Assembly (NCBI GenBank): GCA_027919835.1
Contig: JANVFP010000009.1
Coordinates: forward strand, 1,054,001-1,118,000
Direction of reading: 5' to 3'
DNA: 64,000 nucleotides
Origin: Lentinula raphanica
Lineage: Eukaryota; Basidiomycota; Agaricomycetes; Agaricales; Omphalotaceae
A program made the translations under genes and the position numbers. Positions within the stretch are counted from its first letter, which is position 1. Each line of letters starts with the position of its first letter. The notes under the pieces are model-generated. The model ran no database searches, had not been told where the DNA came from, and was given only the letters and a program-made list of their open reading frames with translations. This document shows, piece after piece, positions 22,955 to 34,720 of the stretch.

Positions 22955-25214
22955 TCAACTCTTGCCCCACCACCCGCCCAACAGGCTTCCCAACCGGCTC
23001 GTACCACCAGCTGATTTAGCGCCATCCCATTCCTTCGGCTCGGGTGTCCCACTCCGACTCATGCCTCCTTCCATGGCTGCTGCCTTGGCTCTAGGACCAA
23101 TCGCTGAAACAGGTTCTTTGGGAACAGCACTTGATGTTCCCTTACCCAGATTCGAAGGCAGATTATGAGCAACGTTGGCAGTAGGTTTAGGTGTTGGAGC
23201 CATTCCAGCCCGCGCCCTTAGTCGTTCCATGAGTTCCATGTCCACGTCGACATAGTTCAGAGCAATGTTGAAGAAAACCGGTTTCTTCTGCGATTTGCCT
23301 TTCCCGGACTCTGCTGCACCCGCACCTCCTTTCTCTAACCAAGTTCTCTTGTACTCCAATCCCTCCTTGGTGATGGTTTCCTCGAGCGCATCAAGCTCTG
23401 TCTGAGCCAGAGGATAGAACTCCACGGCACCCACAGCGTCATTGACGCTGGAATCGTCACCTAACGAGCCGAACGTCTCCAGAATCCGACGAACCTCGCG
23501 AAGATGGATCGTGGCATGTTGAAGGAGAGTGAGCGCCTCTGCGTATTTTTTGTCTCCTGGTATGACGATATAGCATCTGGCGAGGGTAACACATCGCTTT
23601 GTTTTAGAGAAGGCTATCCTCGCGTCCACAGCTGCGGACAAATCGGGGTTATCGTCAACGATGCTGAGCGTGCGGAGTTGAGAAAGGGATTGCAGTACGG
23701 AGTCTAAGAGCTTGACAATGGCTGGATAGAGTCGAGGATCTGCGTTGATGGTGATACTAGTGTTTGAAGAAGAGACGTTCCTCTTCAATCCCGCAGCACC
23801 TGCAGCGTTCGATTCACCAATTAGGGTTTCAGCCAGCAATAAGTCCCGTTGAATTCGCTTGGAGAGTAGCTGATACACGATATATGTGTGAACGAAATGC
23901 ATGTCCCTGCTTTGACCTCCACCACCGAAAGATTGGAGAGAAGTTCGGATTGTTGAAGAGGACGCCTGAATACAGTCCATGGTCAGATTATATCGAACGA
24001 GAAATTTGAAAGAACCCAGGATGAAGACTTGCCTTCTGCGCCTCACTCTCGCTCAATTTCCTCGCAACCTCTTCCGCATCACTCAAAGCAGACAGAACTG
24101 AATCATATGCCCCAACAGCTTTCTTTCCACCTTGATTGCCCTTACTACCGCTTGCAGCCATCTTGGCTTCAGCATTCTGCACCTTCAACAATACGTCGAC
24201 CAGCTCGGGGTTGCGGATAGGGACAGGATCGCCTTCCCACATGAGCTTGCTTTCGTCGAGTTTTCCTAATTTGTTCGCGTTCGACCCTGGTCCTTGATTG
24301 GCAGCCTCTTTCTGGAATCTTTCTATAACCTCGTCCCAATTGTCCACAAGCTTGCTAACATTTTGCTCTGACACTTCACGAACGATCGAGCTAACATCAT
24401 ACGCCTTTTCTCTTCCCATCTGATGCGCACACCACCTGATCAGTGGACCAACCTGGTCCGACCAAAGGACGGCAAGAGCCTGATCTCGAGAGTTTCCAGC
24501 GTGGAGTGCGAGGATATCAAGAATCATACGGGTGACACATAGTTGTGGCAAGGCGGACTCGTAATCCTCTCGTGGTGCACTCGAAAGGAAACGGCCATTG
24601 AGAAGGAGGAGGTAGGCTGTGCATTCCAGTAGGGATTCAGCTGTCAACTTCTGTGAATTATATAAACGCTGGGTCAAGGAAAGGAGCTGAGTGGCCCAGT
24701 TAATTGCACGACGGAAACGACCGGTTGCATGGTGAAGCAAGGAAGCGGAGTGGGCTGAGTTGGTTGGGAGAAGAGAGGCCGAAGTCAACTCCTGAGCGTA
24801 CGCCCAAGCTCGTTCGGATTCGAAGAGGAGCAGCTGAAGACTTTGTGCTCGTATGAGTATTTCTATATATGATTCAACGTACACTTTGAACTCACTGGCT
24901 ATCCTTGACTTTCTCCAAATCCATCTCAGCCAGCGATGGAATTTTCTTGAACTCTTTTCCCTTCGTTCCATGGGTCATCTTCAGCGATGACCGCAGACGA
25001 TGAGTACGATTGGCACAATGCTTTCTGGTGGATACAACAGTTACAATACTCTCGATTTCATGGAGATTGAGTATACCTGTATCGGGCAAAATCATCATAT
25101 CTGAGCCCATAAGCACTCTGTTGCTCATTTGCTAGTTGAAGAGCTGATTCAGGTAGACAGTGTCAATCATCATGTCCTCCATAACAAATTGAAATCACCT
25201 CTGAATCCAATCAT
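22955..25214 (-). CDS. SRP68: Signal recognition particle subunit SRP68
   Basis: Five exons on the minus strand: 25214-25199, 25131-25077, 25024-24896, 24840-24033 and 23965-22955, summing to 672 residues with no frame break. SRP68 pairs with SRP72, binds the SRP RNA and supports co-translational targeting to the ER. The family's N-terminal RNA-binding region is easy to follow across the splices: ANEQQSAYGLRYDDFARYRK, HCANRTHRLRSSLKMTHG, then HLQLLLFESERAWAYAQEL. The C-terminal half has helical repeats ending in a Gly/Trp tail (SLLGGWWGKS). The intron at 23966-24032 begins GC rather than GT. The first exon has only 16 coding bases. Its start lies 230 bp from that of GET3 on the other strand. 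Confidence 0.93.
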
Positions 25215-25444
25215 TTTCCGCAGGAGTCCCGTTCGCGATTGTTCGAGAAGAAAGAAGAAAGAAATATAGACGCTTGTGTTTAGCGCCCATTCCAAGCTGA
25301 CGCGGTGTAACTTTTCAAATTCTACCACTTGAACTCTGACTTTATTCTCTATTCTTCTCGGAATACGCAACGGGCAACGGGCAACTGAGAGACCTTCGAC
25401 TATCTCAATAACTTATACTTTATACACCAGTCAACAATACTCAT
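25215..25444. promoter_or_regulatory. Shared divergent promoter, SRP68 / GET3
   Basis: 230 bp between the two start codons, so both promoters must overlap here. It contains tttagcgccc near 25279, a word that recurs elsewhere in the window, and a ctcaataacttatactttatacacc stretch just before the GET3 ATG that could serve as its TATA-like core (tatacttt). Regulation is inferred from geometry only. Confidence 0.5.
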
Positions 25445-26860
25445 ATGGAGGTTTCTACACCTGAATTCGAAACGCTCGAGCCGACGTTGCAGAACGTCCT
25501 CGACCAGACATCACTAAAGTGGATATTTTGTGGAGGCAAGGGAGGTGTCGGGAAGACTACATCGAGTTGCTCATTGGCAATACAGCTAGCAAGAGTCAGG
25601 GAGAGTGTGTTGCTGATCGTGAGTGCTGCTGCTTGTTTCTGGCTTTTCTCAACTCGAAATTCCCCTTTAGTCTACAGACCCAGCGCACAATCTGTCCGAC
25701 GCGTTTGGTCAGAAGTTTTCTAAAGATGCCACGCTTGTGAACGGGTTCAAGAATCTGTACGCGATGGAGATTGATCCAACCAGTGCGATTCAGGAGATGG
25801 TCGAACAGTGTGAGTAGGAAGAGCTCATTTACCGCCTGCTAGCCTTTAATTCCGCCATTTCTCAGCGGACTCGAATGGAATGATGGGTTCAATGATGCAA
25901 GACCTCGCATTCGCTATTCCTGGTGTTGATGAAGCCATGAGTTTTGCCGAAATCATGAAGTGCGTTTTGCTGCATTCCTCTTCATATCCAGAGTCTCGAA
26001 TAATTGGCATACAGACACGTCAAATCCCTCACCTACTCTGTCATTGTTTTTGATACCGCTCCTACTGGACACACTCTCCGCTTCTTGTCTTTCCCTACTG
26101 TTCTAGAAAAGGCCTTGGGGAAGTTGAGTACTCTGGGGTCAAGGTTTGGACCGATGATTAATCAGGTAAGTGTTCTTTGTAACCAGCAATGGCTCTTCTC
26201 ACCTATTTTGCGCCTGCCTTCTAGATGTCCTCAATGATGGGAGGAGAAGCCGCTACTCAAGAAGATATGTTTGCTAAACTCGAGTCAATGAGGGAGGTGA
26301 TTACAGAAGTAAACTCTCAATTCAAGGATCCGGTATGTTGTTATGCTTCATGTTTCCATGCTGCATTTCTTAGTATCATGTGTTTTTACCTTTAGGAAAA
26401 GACAACTTTCATCTGTATCTGTATCTCTGAATTCCTCTCCTTGTACGAAACAGAGCGCTTGATCCAAGAACTCACATCTTATGAGATTGACACCCATAAT
26501 ATTGTGGTCAATCAATTGCTGTTCCCGAAGAAAGGTGAGTCTGGTATCTTCAACTAGCCCTTACATATCCCGTTATCCCTAATCCTTCTCATCGCATCCA
26601 TATTTATCGAACCTTATAGATTCGAATTGTACGCATTGTGGTGTTCGCAGAAAGATGCAGCAAAAGTACCTAGCGGAAGCACACGGTGAGTTTGAGTTAT
26701 CTTGCCTTCTTTACCTATATATTGACATTCCCCAGAACTCTATGCCGAATTCTTCCACATCGTTCAATTGCCTTTGCTCACCGAGGAAGTCAGAGGCCCA
26801 GAGAAGTTGAAAGAGTTTTCGAAGATGTTGGTCGAAGGCTACGTTCCTCCGAGTGATTAG
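25445..26860 (+). CDS. GET3: ATPase GET3 (ArsA family), tail-anchored protein targeting
   Basis: Eight exons: 25445-25618, 25671-25809, 25866-25959, 26015-26165, 26225-26332, 26396-26534, 26620-26685 and 26736-26860, summing exactly to 331 residues. GET3 dimers carry tail-anchored membrane proteins from the GET4/GET5/SGT2 complex to the GET1/GET2 receptor on the ER. The P-loop with its deviant lysine is seen as [12 protein letters not shown] (about residues 28-39). It is followed by switch [13 protein letters not shown], switch [12 protein letters not shown], and the zinc-binding CTHC in exon 7 that links the dimer. The length is normal for fungal GET3. The Met-rich piece [16 protein letters not shown] lies where the client-binding groove forms. 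Confidence 0.96.
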
Positions 26861-27383
26861 ATTTCGTACGGAAATTCAGTGATGCAACATTTAAACCTAT
26901 GGTATTGCTGAATGGTCATGATTGTTTCTAGAGTGTGGATCATGCAGCCAACGAATCAAAATCCTGAAAAAAAAACCGCAGACAACTTCGTTTGAAACCC
27001 AAGCAAGCGTGTTAGCTTTTGTGAACTTTGTCTCTTCCCTCCAATCAGTCTACCTGTCGTCCCCTTGTTCCTTGGTCCAGCTTGCGCGAGCGTGTCACAC
27101 GTGGAACCTGCATATATCTCGGCCTGAGATATTTCTCATATTGTAAAGTATTGCACCTTGCATGTTTTCTCTGAGGTCCCTCACTTCCGCACGCTTTACG
27201 GAACTCGCGCGCGCGGGTGACTGAATCCAATGTTCTCAAGCTCAACGAATGGTACCTCATGCCATGAACCTAGTTTTAAGATGCGTTCAACTTACTACTA
27301 GTCTCCTCAGATTTTTCCAAGAACCATTCGGGAACCAGGTACAACAGCCCACATTCTGGAACCGATAGAATTGTTCACTCATC
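26861..27383. other. Intergenic, GET3 to oxygenase
   Basis: About 520 bp of downstream flank and promoter. An alternating ctcgcgcgcgcgggtg stretch occurs near 27207. No gene or RNA recognised. Confidence 0.35.
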
Positions 27384-28855
27384 ATGGTCGAAACGTCCGC
27401 AACCCTCAACACGCGTTCTACAGACGTGTCCAAGCTGGACTACTATGACATTCCTGTCATCGACTGGGAACTGTCCGTAACGGACAAACCTTTATTCCTA
27501 CGCCAACTCCGTGATGCGATGATCAACATCGGCTTCCTTTATCTTGCTAACCATCCTGTCCCAAAGGAGGCCATAGCACGAGTCAAAGAAATGGGACCAA
27601 AGTTCTTCCAGTTGTCTCAGAAGACCAAAGACGAGCTTGATATGAAGAACTCTATGCATTTTCATGGTTATCTGAAGGTCAGTGGGGCAACGCTTTCGAA
27701 CGATGCGAGTGTGAGGGAACAGTTCAACTTCGGAGGGGCGAGAGTTTGTTCATGGAAAGAGGGGGAACCTGAATATTTGAAGTTGCACGGGGAAGCTTTG
27801 GTGATTTAAATTTTTCTGACTTATCCGATGCTTTTGTTTTGCTGAGTACAGCATCATGTCAGTGGCCGCCAGAGGAGGAGCTCCCCGGATTTCGAGACAC
27901 GATGTTGACGTACTACGATCATGTCGAGGATCTTAGCTACAAATTCACCCGTCTGGTATCTGAGGCGCTGGGACTAGGACCTGATGCCCTCGATGTGTTT
28001 TTCGACCAAGATCACGGAAACCTCCAGCCTCGATGCAAGATTCTCAGATACCCTGGAACACCAGATGGCTCGCCTGGGAGCGGAATCGCAGCTCATGTCG
28101 ATGGTAGTTTCTTGACTTACGTGGGTGCCTCTCTATATACTTAGCTCTTGTCTTTTTGTGTTGAAGGTAACTTTGTACAGCTTTTGCAGGCTACAGACCA
28201 TCGTACGCTTGAAGTCAAGAATCTTTCTGGCGAATGGATCCCAGTGCCACCCATAGAGAACACGTTTGTCATTAATCTTGGCAAAAGTACGTGTGATACA
28301 CCGATTCTCATCCTTTTGCTCATCTGCGTGTGTTGGTCCATAGCTCTGGAAAAAGCCACTCGGAGGGTCCTCCCTGCTACCCCGCACCGTGTCTTGTCAC
28401 CAATCGGAGACCCACGATTCAGCGTGGCATTTTTCTCGAGTATAGGACACGAAGTCAGGATAGCCGAACATTACCTCCCTTGTATGTCTCTACCTCATCT
28501 CTGGGCCTTGTTGTATCCCTCATGACCATATTTTTCATGCGTAGTCCCCCAAGAGGTACTGGATATGAAATATGCCCGAGACAAGAAATTGGGTGTTGAC
28601 AGCCACTGTAAGCTTTTTCATGCAAAGAGCTCTCCATGTATGAAAATGAGGTCTTCCTCTCTAGTCGAATTCTCCGAAAAAGACATGGACTTGGCAGGCG
28701 AAGTGGTTCTCGCTCGCAAGTTGCGCAGCCACGCGGATGTGACTGAGCGTTTCTATCCCAACTTGTTCTCGAAGTACTACCCCAATGGGAGGCCCGCTAA
28801 ACCTAATACTGGACGGAACTTGATGTCTAAAGGTACAGGTGTAGCGGAAGCGTAA
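27384..28855 (+). CDS. 2-oxoglutarate/Fe(II) oxygenase, isopenicillin-N-synthase-like
   Basis: At least five exons. Exon 1 (27384-27800) joins 27863 in frame to give KLHGEAL-WPPEEELPGFRD. The N-terminal DIOX_N region is visible (YDIPVIDWE...GFLYLANHPVP...FFQLSQKTKDE). The double-stranded beta-helix core has the iron ligands HxD in AHVDGSFLTY and the distal His in TPHRVLSP, followed by RFSVAFF, whose Arg-x-Ser binds 2-oxoglutarate. The last exon ends ...SKGTGVAEA. Fungal members hydroxylate, desaturate or cyclise small metabolites; the substrate cannot be read here. The neighbours are a second, unrelated 2OG dioxygenase and a peroxygenase. The later exon borders (28142-28680) are approximate. 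Confidence 0.85.
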
Positions 28856-29350
28856 TGTATTCGTGACTTGAATTTTTGTCTTCGCCCCACCTTTCAAGAT
28901 CAAACTGTATGCTACTGTATGTCTATGTGAAATTTTAGAATAAGCATGCTGCTTCTGTGTGGGTGTGTAATCTCAAGGTGTGAACGCCAAACTCACTGGA
29001 TCTCGGGTAGACTATTAGGAACGAACACGGGAAGATGAGTTGTCTTCCAGGCTCTTGGGAAGGCACAAGTGTGAAATTCCGGCACCGAAATTGACCTTGA
29101 AAACGATGTGTGAATGTTCAAACCTGAATTTCTCGGATTGTTGGGAAACGACAGTCCTCTGTGATGGTAATAGAGGGACCAGCACTCAAGTCGTGGCGAC
29201 CTGACTCTCAGACATGTGTGAATTAGCTGAGTGCATTCGGAAAGGATGAACCTCACACCTGAATTGATTGAGTGATACGAAATAAATATGCTCATTATTT
29301 GAGTGAAACAGTGGAACAAAGCCCTACTAAGGCCTGAACATTCGATAACT
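28856..29350. other. Intergenic between the two dioxygenase genes
   Basis: About 495 bp. The minus-strand frame at 28993-29388 is open but lacks recognisable content and overlaps the next gene's start. Taken as 3' flank and promoter. Confidence 0.35.
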
Positions 29351-30732
29351 ATGTCGTCAACCGAAACCACTACCATCACTGAAAACAAAGCAACCTCTGA
29401 CGAAGCCGGTGGCAGTACATTTTGCCTCTCCCTGAATGGTTCTCCGGGTCAGCCCACACCAGAGGAGCGGGGCCAAGGACCGTTCAAATCCTATCCTTAC
29501 ACCGAGCTCCTGCCAAAAGTTTATCCTAAGCCAAACGAGATCGGAGAGCCTCTGAAGGATTTCGTACATGTCGACCCAGGAATGCGAGCATTATCACACA
29601 CGGATCCCAGAAGTTTCCTCAAGAACGCCACAAAGATCGAGAATTTTTGCCCAACAATTGGAACGGAGGTGGAGGGAGTGAATTTAGTCAAATTGACGCC
29701 GGACGAAAGGGATGAGTTAGCATTAGAGGTAGCCAGAAGGAGAGTTATGGTTAGTCCAAAGCTGATCTGGAACTCAGTCCTGCCTTTCTAATCGCAACGA
29801 TCTCGTAGGTTTTCAGAGGTCAACATGACTTCTTTGAAGCAGGGGGCGAGTTTTGGAAAGAATTCGGGAGCCACTTTGGTAGGCTGCTGCTGCTTTGTAT
29901 ATCCTCGTTGGTGACAGACAATTGACGGGTGAAAAAGGTCGTCTCCATGTGCACCCCACTGGCGGTCATCCAGAAAGTTTGCCGGAGATACACATGATAT
30001 ACCGCGACGAGAATACGGTGTATTATGATACGGAGAACATAACACGGGGAATGTGGCATACGGATATGTCTCATGAACGACAGCCCCCTGGCCTGACGTT
30101 CGTTAATTTCTTACCTACTAGCAATGACTAGCTGACACTTTGACCGCAGGGCTTTCTTTCTTTTCGCGCATCGTAAGTCCATTTCGTATCTTGCTCGGGT
30201 TTGAAACTCAGGGAAATGTCCCCGTTCTCCAGCTGAATCTGGTGGGGATACCTTCTTCACTTCTGGCGTTGAAGCTTTGAGAAGGTTGTCGCCCGGATTC
30301 GTAGAATATCTGAAGACGCTTCGTCAGATCCAGTCTGCCGTCGACCCAATCCAAGTAACGCGCAACGGGACACGTACCAGAAACATACGTCGCCCCTGCG
30401 TAACCACCATCCACCCGCTAGTTCGACGACATCCCGTCACAGGTGAAGAATCCCTGTTCCTCAACCCCGAAGCTACGAAGGGAATCGTGGGCTACAAAAA
30501 GCAAGAAAGTGACTTGATTTTGAATTTCTTGTATGATCATATTGCTGGTGGTCTTGAGGGTCAGATGAGGGTCAAGTGGGCACCGAAGACAGTGGTGTTG
30601 TGGGACAACCGGGTGACGATGCATTCTGCTTTATTCGATTTCGCTGGATCTCCTGAGAGGAGACACGGAGCGAGAATCACACCACAGGCAGAAAGGCCAA
30701 TCCCGGCGTTGGAAGGGCTTCAGTTAGATTGA
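29351..30732 (+). CDS. TauD/TfdA-type 2OG dioxygenase
   Basis: Starts at MSSTETTTITENK. Exons join well at ARRRVM-VFRGQHDFF and at HFG-RLHVHPTGGHP. The HxD iron ligands are in MWHTDMSHERQPPG and the distal His is in NRVTMHSALFDF, followed by an Arg-rich RRHGARIT that would hold 2-oxoglutarate. This family releases sulfite or oxidises sulfonates, sulfates and aryloxy acids; the fungal substrate is unknown. One junction is a problem: after LTF (exon end 30101) a small exon 30150-30172 would give FFLFAH before PESGGDTFFTSG (from 30233), but the phases differ by one base under plain GT-AG rules. The gene may carry a frameshift, use an unusual splice, or reflect a sequencing error. Confidence 0.78.
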
Positions 30733-30880
30733 ACGGAGCAAGTCCTCGGACCAGTGGACTGTTGGAATAACTTTGTGTAGACTGAAATTGTTTGTACATC
30801 AATGATAGTCAATGATATGGCACGCTTTGCACATGAGGTGAACCCCTTCTCATTCATTCACGACTTGACTAGACCATCAA

Positions 30881-31917
30881 TCAACCCTCTACGATGATAG
30901 CGTCGCCTTCAGGCTGAAGTCGGATCCAAGGACAGACAACCTCTCCCGAAGGAGCCCACGTCGAGATATTCGCGATCCCCAATACCACGTTATCGAAATT
31001 TTCCTCACCGATGGGAACTTCCGAACGTTGCCATCCCTCCTCTAAGGGAAGACGCTCCTCTCTGAAGAATATCTGGACAAAGCTGTATCGAAGGGGCTTT
31101 AATTTTAGTGAGCAGTCCTATTTGTGAGGTTTGCGTACTTCTTTGGCGCAACTCCCGTGGTCACATTGCCCATGACGCTGAGGTAGAAGCCAGATTCGAT
31201 GGTGCGCACGGTGAATTCCTTGACCGTGTTGACGAGGGTTGGATTGACGATTTTATCTTCAGCTAAACGTTGTACCAGAACTTGAGCGGCGGAAGTAATG
31301 TTGTAATAATCCGCGCCCGGGTTCGAGTTTGCTAGAGTGGTAAAGACTGTTTCGTTGAAGTGGACATTGTCACCAAGAGCCAAGTCATTTCGAGACAAGG
31401 AAACATCATGTTCTAGAGTGCCGTGACTAGTAGACTCAAGTTCAGGGACTGTTCTAAACGGTACAATAGTTTACTCACAGTGCAAGATTGTGCAGACTAA
31501 AACTATCTTCTGCATCAGTTGTCAAGAGCCCAAGTTTGGCCCCGATGCGCAGAATATCAATCGATTGAAAATTGAATCCATCTAGAAAATGAGGACGTCA
31601 AAGCTGAGAGTCTGACAACATTCGACATACGCCAGAGACATACCATTGATTGCCTTAAGGACCACGGGAATGGTGATGTTGCTCCCATTCCTTGGTAGAA
31701 AGCCATGGTTTGCCAGTCTTTCGGGTACCGTGAGCTTGAAATCATCGAGCACACGACAGACTCATAGAACGTACGTATTCAAGCCAGGACATGGCCCTCT
31801 GGAATCAGTAGACGAGGGTGCTTGCCACTGATGAGCACTCCAGTCAATGTCGTCCGATCTGACGACAGAAACAGAAGCTAGTAGAGTCGCTATGAAGGCA
31901 AACTTGAGTGTATGCAT
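30881..31917 (-). CDS. Heme-thiolate peroxidase/peroxygenase, short type
   Basis: Minus-strand gene with several short introns. The N-terminus MHTLKFAFIATLLASVSVVR is a signal peptide. The mature part starts SDDIDWSAHQWQ, and RGPCPGLNTLANHGFLPRNG holds the Pro-Cys-Pro heme-thiolate ligand. LEHDVSLSRNDLALGDN matches the EHD-S motif of chloroperoxidase-like and short unspecific peroxygenases. Several NxS/T sites suggest N-glycosylation. The product is probably secreted and uses H2O2 to oxygenate or halogenate aromatic and aliphatic compounds. The C-terminus ends ...RLQPEGDAIIVEG. The length is about 270 residues, normal for the short group. It is tail-to-tail with the TauD-type gene 148 bp away. 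Confidence 0.88.
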
Positions 31918-32988
31918 GATGTGAAAGATGTTCGCCGCTAGAGCTGTAGTACTGACCTCCCAAAAGGCAGACAGGTTTATATCGTTGCGTTCAGCCTTCC
32001 CTTCACACCATCATTGCCAAACTCGGAACTTTGAACTACCCATTCACTCGTCACAAGTTGAAGTCAGGCTGTAGTGGTCATATGAAAAGAACTTGAAAGT
32101 GAGACATAAACTTGCTGCGGTCAGAACCGCATGCAGAGGCTCTACATCTCGAAATGCCATTAGGTACGGCTACGTTCGGGAATGAGGAATTCCGTGTTCA
32201 AGATGACCGAGGAAGGTGTTCTGAACGCACGCGTACGCTGCGCAGAACCCGATAACCATCGTAGAAGAATATGAATTGTCAAGTTTGAGTGATGGACACG
32301 CCCAAAGGCGTTCAATGCCCACTTTCTGAAGAAAAGCTGTAAAACTTGAATCACTGGCATTGTATCCGTACAGACAGGTTACCACATACCCTTGATTTGC
32401 TCATTCATTCAGACTCTCGTTTGCTTTCCCGATACCGTGGTTGGCGCAGGTCAGTAAAACCAAATACTGATAGCCTCGTAGGCAGATTGAATGGTCATTG
32501 AAACCAAGTTCGTGTTAGTACTTTCGAAGGCGGGCGAGTCGCGACTTTGCAAATGTGCCACCTGCTTAGCTTTGTTTAGGTACGAGCTGATTGTTGCTGA
32601 AGGAACTTCAGAGTACGCGAGTGGCAAGGAATGGGCGGTCTTGTTGATGGTCCAAAAGTGAGGTTGACGTTACATAAATGGGACGATCAAAGAAGCGAGA
32701 AAGGGGCAAAGGTCACTTAAGGGTAGGTCATTGTCGGAATTCGGCATTCTGTGGATATGAAGCTTAGAAAAGAGTAAGAGCATATGCATTAGTGGAAAGG
32801 ATGTTTTGAGCTTCGTAGAAATACATTGTGCAACTTGAGGTATCTAATTACTGTGAAGTCTATCAAGAGGAGATCTAGGTGCATGTTTCCCAAAAGAGTG
32901 AGCGTTTACAAAAGCGTGTGGTAGAACCCAACCATAATCCCAAAAAGCAGTAAGAAAACAACCAAAACGTAAGCGTTAGCGAACCAGT
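31918..32988. other. Intergenic, about 1.07 kb
   Basis: Upstream of the peroxygenase and downstream of the next minus-strand gene. A minus frame at 32170-32385 is open but has no recognisable domain. No RNA gene or repeat was recognised. Confidence 0.35.
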
Positions 32989-33824
32989 CTATTGTATTTT
33001 AACATATCCAGCACTGTCGGTGATGTAGTCGACAGAACCATTAGGTTGCGTCTGTCCGCCCTTATTAGTGGCATCCGCCGCAGTATGGACGGTGGAGTAC
33101 AGCGAACAGGTAAGTAAAGGACTTCCGTTCTGTAAAGAAACAGAAACAAGGATGAGCAACATGGCCGAAGTGAAACGAGTGATTGGAAGACTAACCTTGC
33201 CATTAACATCATGATATGTATTGATGAATATACAGTTCGAGACTTTGTTGCACATTGCTTCACAGTCTAAGGGACTTACCATCAGCCCGGGCCCTTGAGA
33301 AACGGAAATGCAAAAGTACTCACCACTGACGGTATCAACCAGACCATAGGTCAAGTAACCTGAGCCTTCAATGGCCCCCTTGAGACCGCTGAAAATCGGC
33401 CAATATACATATGATGGTGTAGTGGATGATGGTGTGGGCGTTGGTGCAGCGGATCGTCGAGGATGGCTCTTGGTCACTTTTGTTGGAGCAGGCGGACACC
33501 GAAGAGCACCCGGAGTCTGAGCAAGGCTTGCACAAAGATCCTGCAATCGTCATGAATATCAAACTTGGGTGTAGGTCAAATCGTTTTGCTTACTGAGTCT
33601 TTTAGCCATGGTAGGTTATCTGCTGATCCCGGGTCATCGCCATAGTACCAACCTGGTCTAGAGCCGGCAGACGTAGGTGGTATGGGTGCGCCATGAGAGT
33701 TGGATGCAGACAATGAGGCGACGATGTATTCGGTAGACTCGGTGTCTTCGTGGATATTTCGAGGAGGGATGTACTTTGCGAGAGAAGTCGAAGCAAGGAT
33801 TACGAGGAGCAGTGAAGATCGCAT
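32989..33824 (-). CDS. Secreted protein, fruit-body-specific-A-like
   Basis: Exon 1 (33824-33594) encodes the signal peptide MRSSLLLVILASTSLA and a linker. The next exon (from 33540) starts DLCASLAQTPGALRCPP and has a Pro/Thr-rich segment before YWPIFSGLKGAIEGSGYLTYGLV. The last exon (33129-32989) encodes NGSPLLTCSLYSTVH...SAGYVKIQ. The pieces CEAMCNKVSNCIFINTYHDVNGK and GGQTQPNGSVDYI resemble secreted basidiomycete proteins reported as fruit-body specific; this is from memory and moderate. The middle exon may contain one or two tiny extra introns (gtgagtac near 33323, gtaagtcc near 33278). Probably extracellular; molecular role unknown. Confidence 0.6.
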
Positions 33825-34720
33825 GATATTACGAGGAATGAGAAACGAAGGTTGGTTCTCGGTTGTGTATGAGGCTTGGAGCTCGAGTGTGGATTAGAGT
33901 AGATTAGAGTAGTGGATTTGTAGAAATGAACGGCGATGTTGTGTGGCTTTTATAGCCAAAGCAGTGAGCACCAGGAGCATTCGGATAATTAGTCGATTCT
34001 AGAGTAGCGAAGGACATAGCGAGCGCGCACTGCGACTACCGAAATTGAGTAGCAAGAGTCCGATGGTGGACAAGGTGATCGGCGGGAGGCAGGGCGGGAC
34101 TCCTTTATTATACGATCTATCCATAGCGGCTCTTGAGTGGTTTGTGCAGCGAAAAGCGTTGGTGGCAGAGCCTTTGAGTTGTGCTAACGATGCATTGTAG
34201 GCTTTAGTGCTTGAAATTGTGAGAGTTTGAAGAGGTGCATGTCGTGAAGCTGAGTGACAGTGGAAGTCGAAGTGGCAGCCGAAGTAGGCCGAAGTTTGAT
34301 GGCGGTAATGGCGGGAGGCACTGCCACCCGTAACGGATCTAGACTCTAGGCGCCTTAGGGCGCTAAGCGCTTACTACTCCTTGTAAACTGATCGTTGTTC
34401 TGGGCGAGGAACACAGATCGTGCGACGACTTAACAGTGCGCCATCATGCTCAATGGATAATTAACATTGAGTCCAGGCAGTCGATTGAACGGATTCCAAC
34501 GCAGTTTATCAATTTTTACCCCAGGGCGAGCGATCTGCAGCCTCAACGCTAACAAATGCCAGAAGAAAAACGGAATCGGACCTGGTCTTCTCTCTTGAAT
34601 CGAACACAAGCTCTTGTTTCTTCGAGCGAGTTGTTTCATTCCAGATATACCGTGACCGAACATGTATGTTCCCAAGAAACTTTCAGCTTTTGTGTAAGCT
34701 GAGCCTATTGCGTGAATTCT
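33825..34720. other. Intergenic, about 0.9 kb
   Basis: Promoter of the secreted-protein gene and 3' flank of ARP5. Near 34348-34373 lies a GC-rich imperfect palindrome containing gcgctaagcgct, related to one at 56204. Short imperfect direct repeats (gaagtggcagccgaagtagg) lie near 34265-34300. No gene recognised. Confidence 0.4.
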
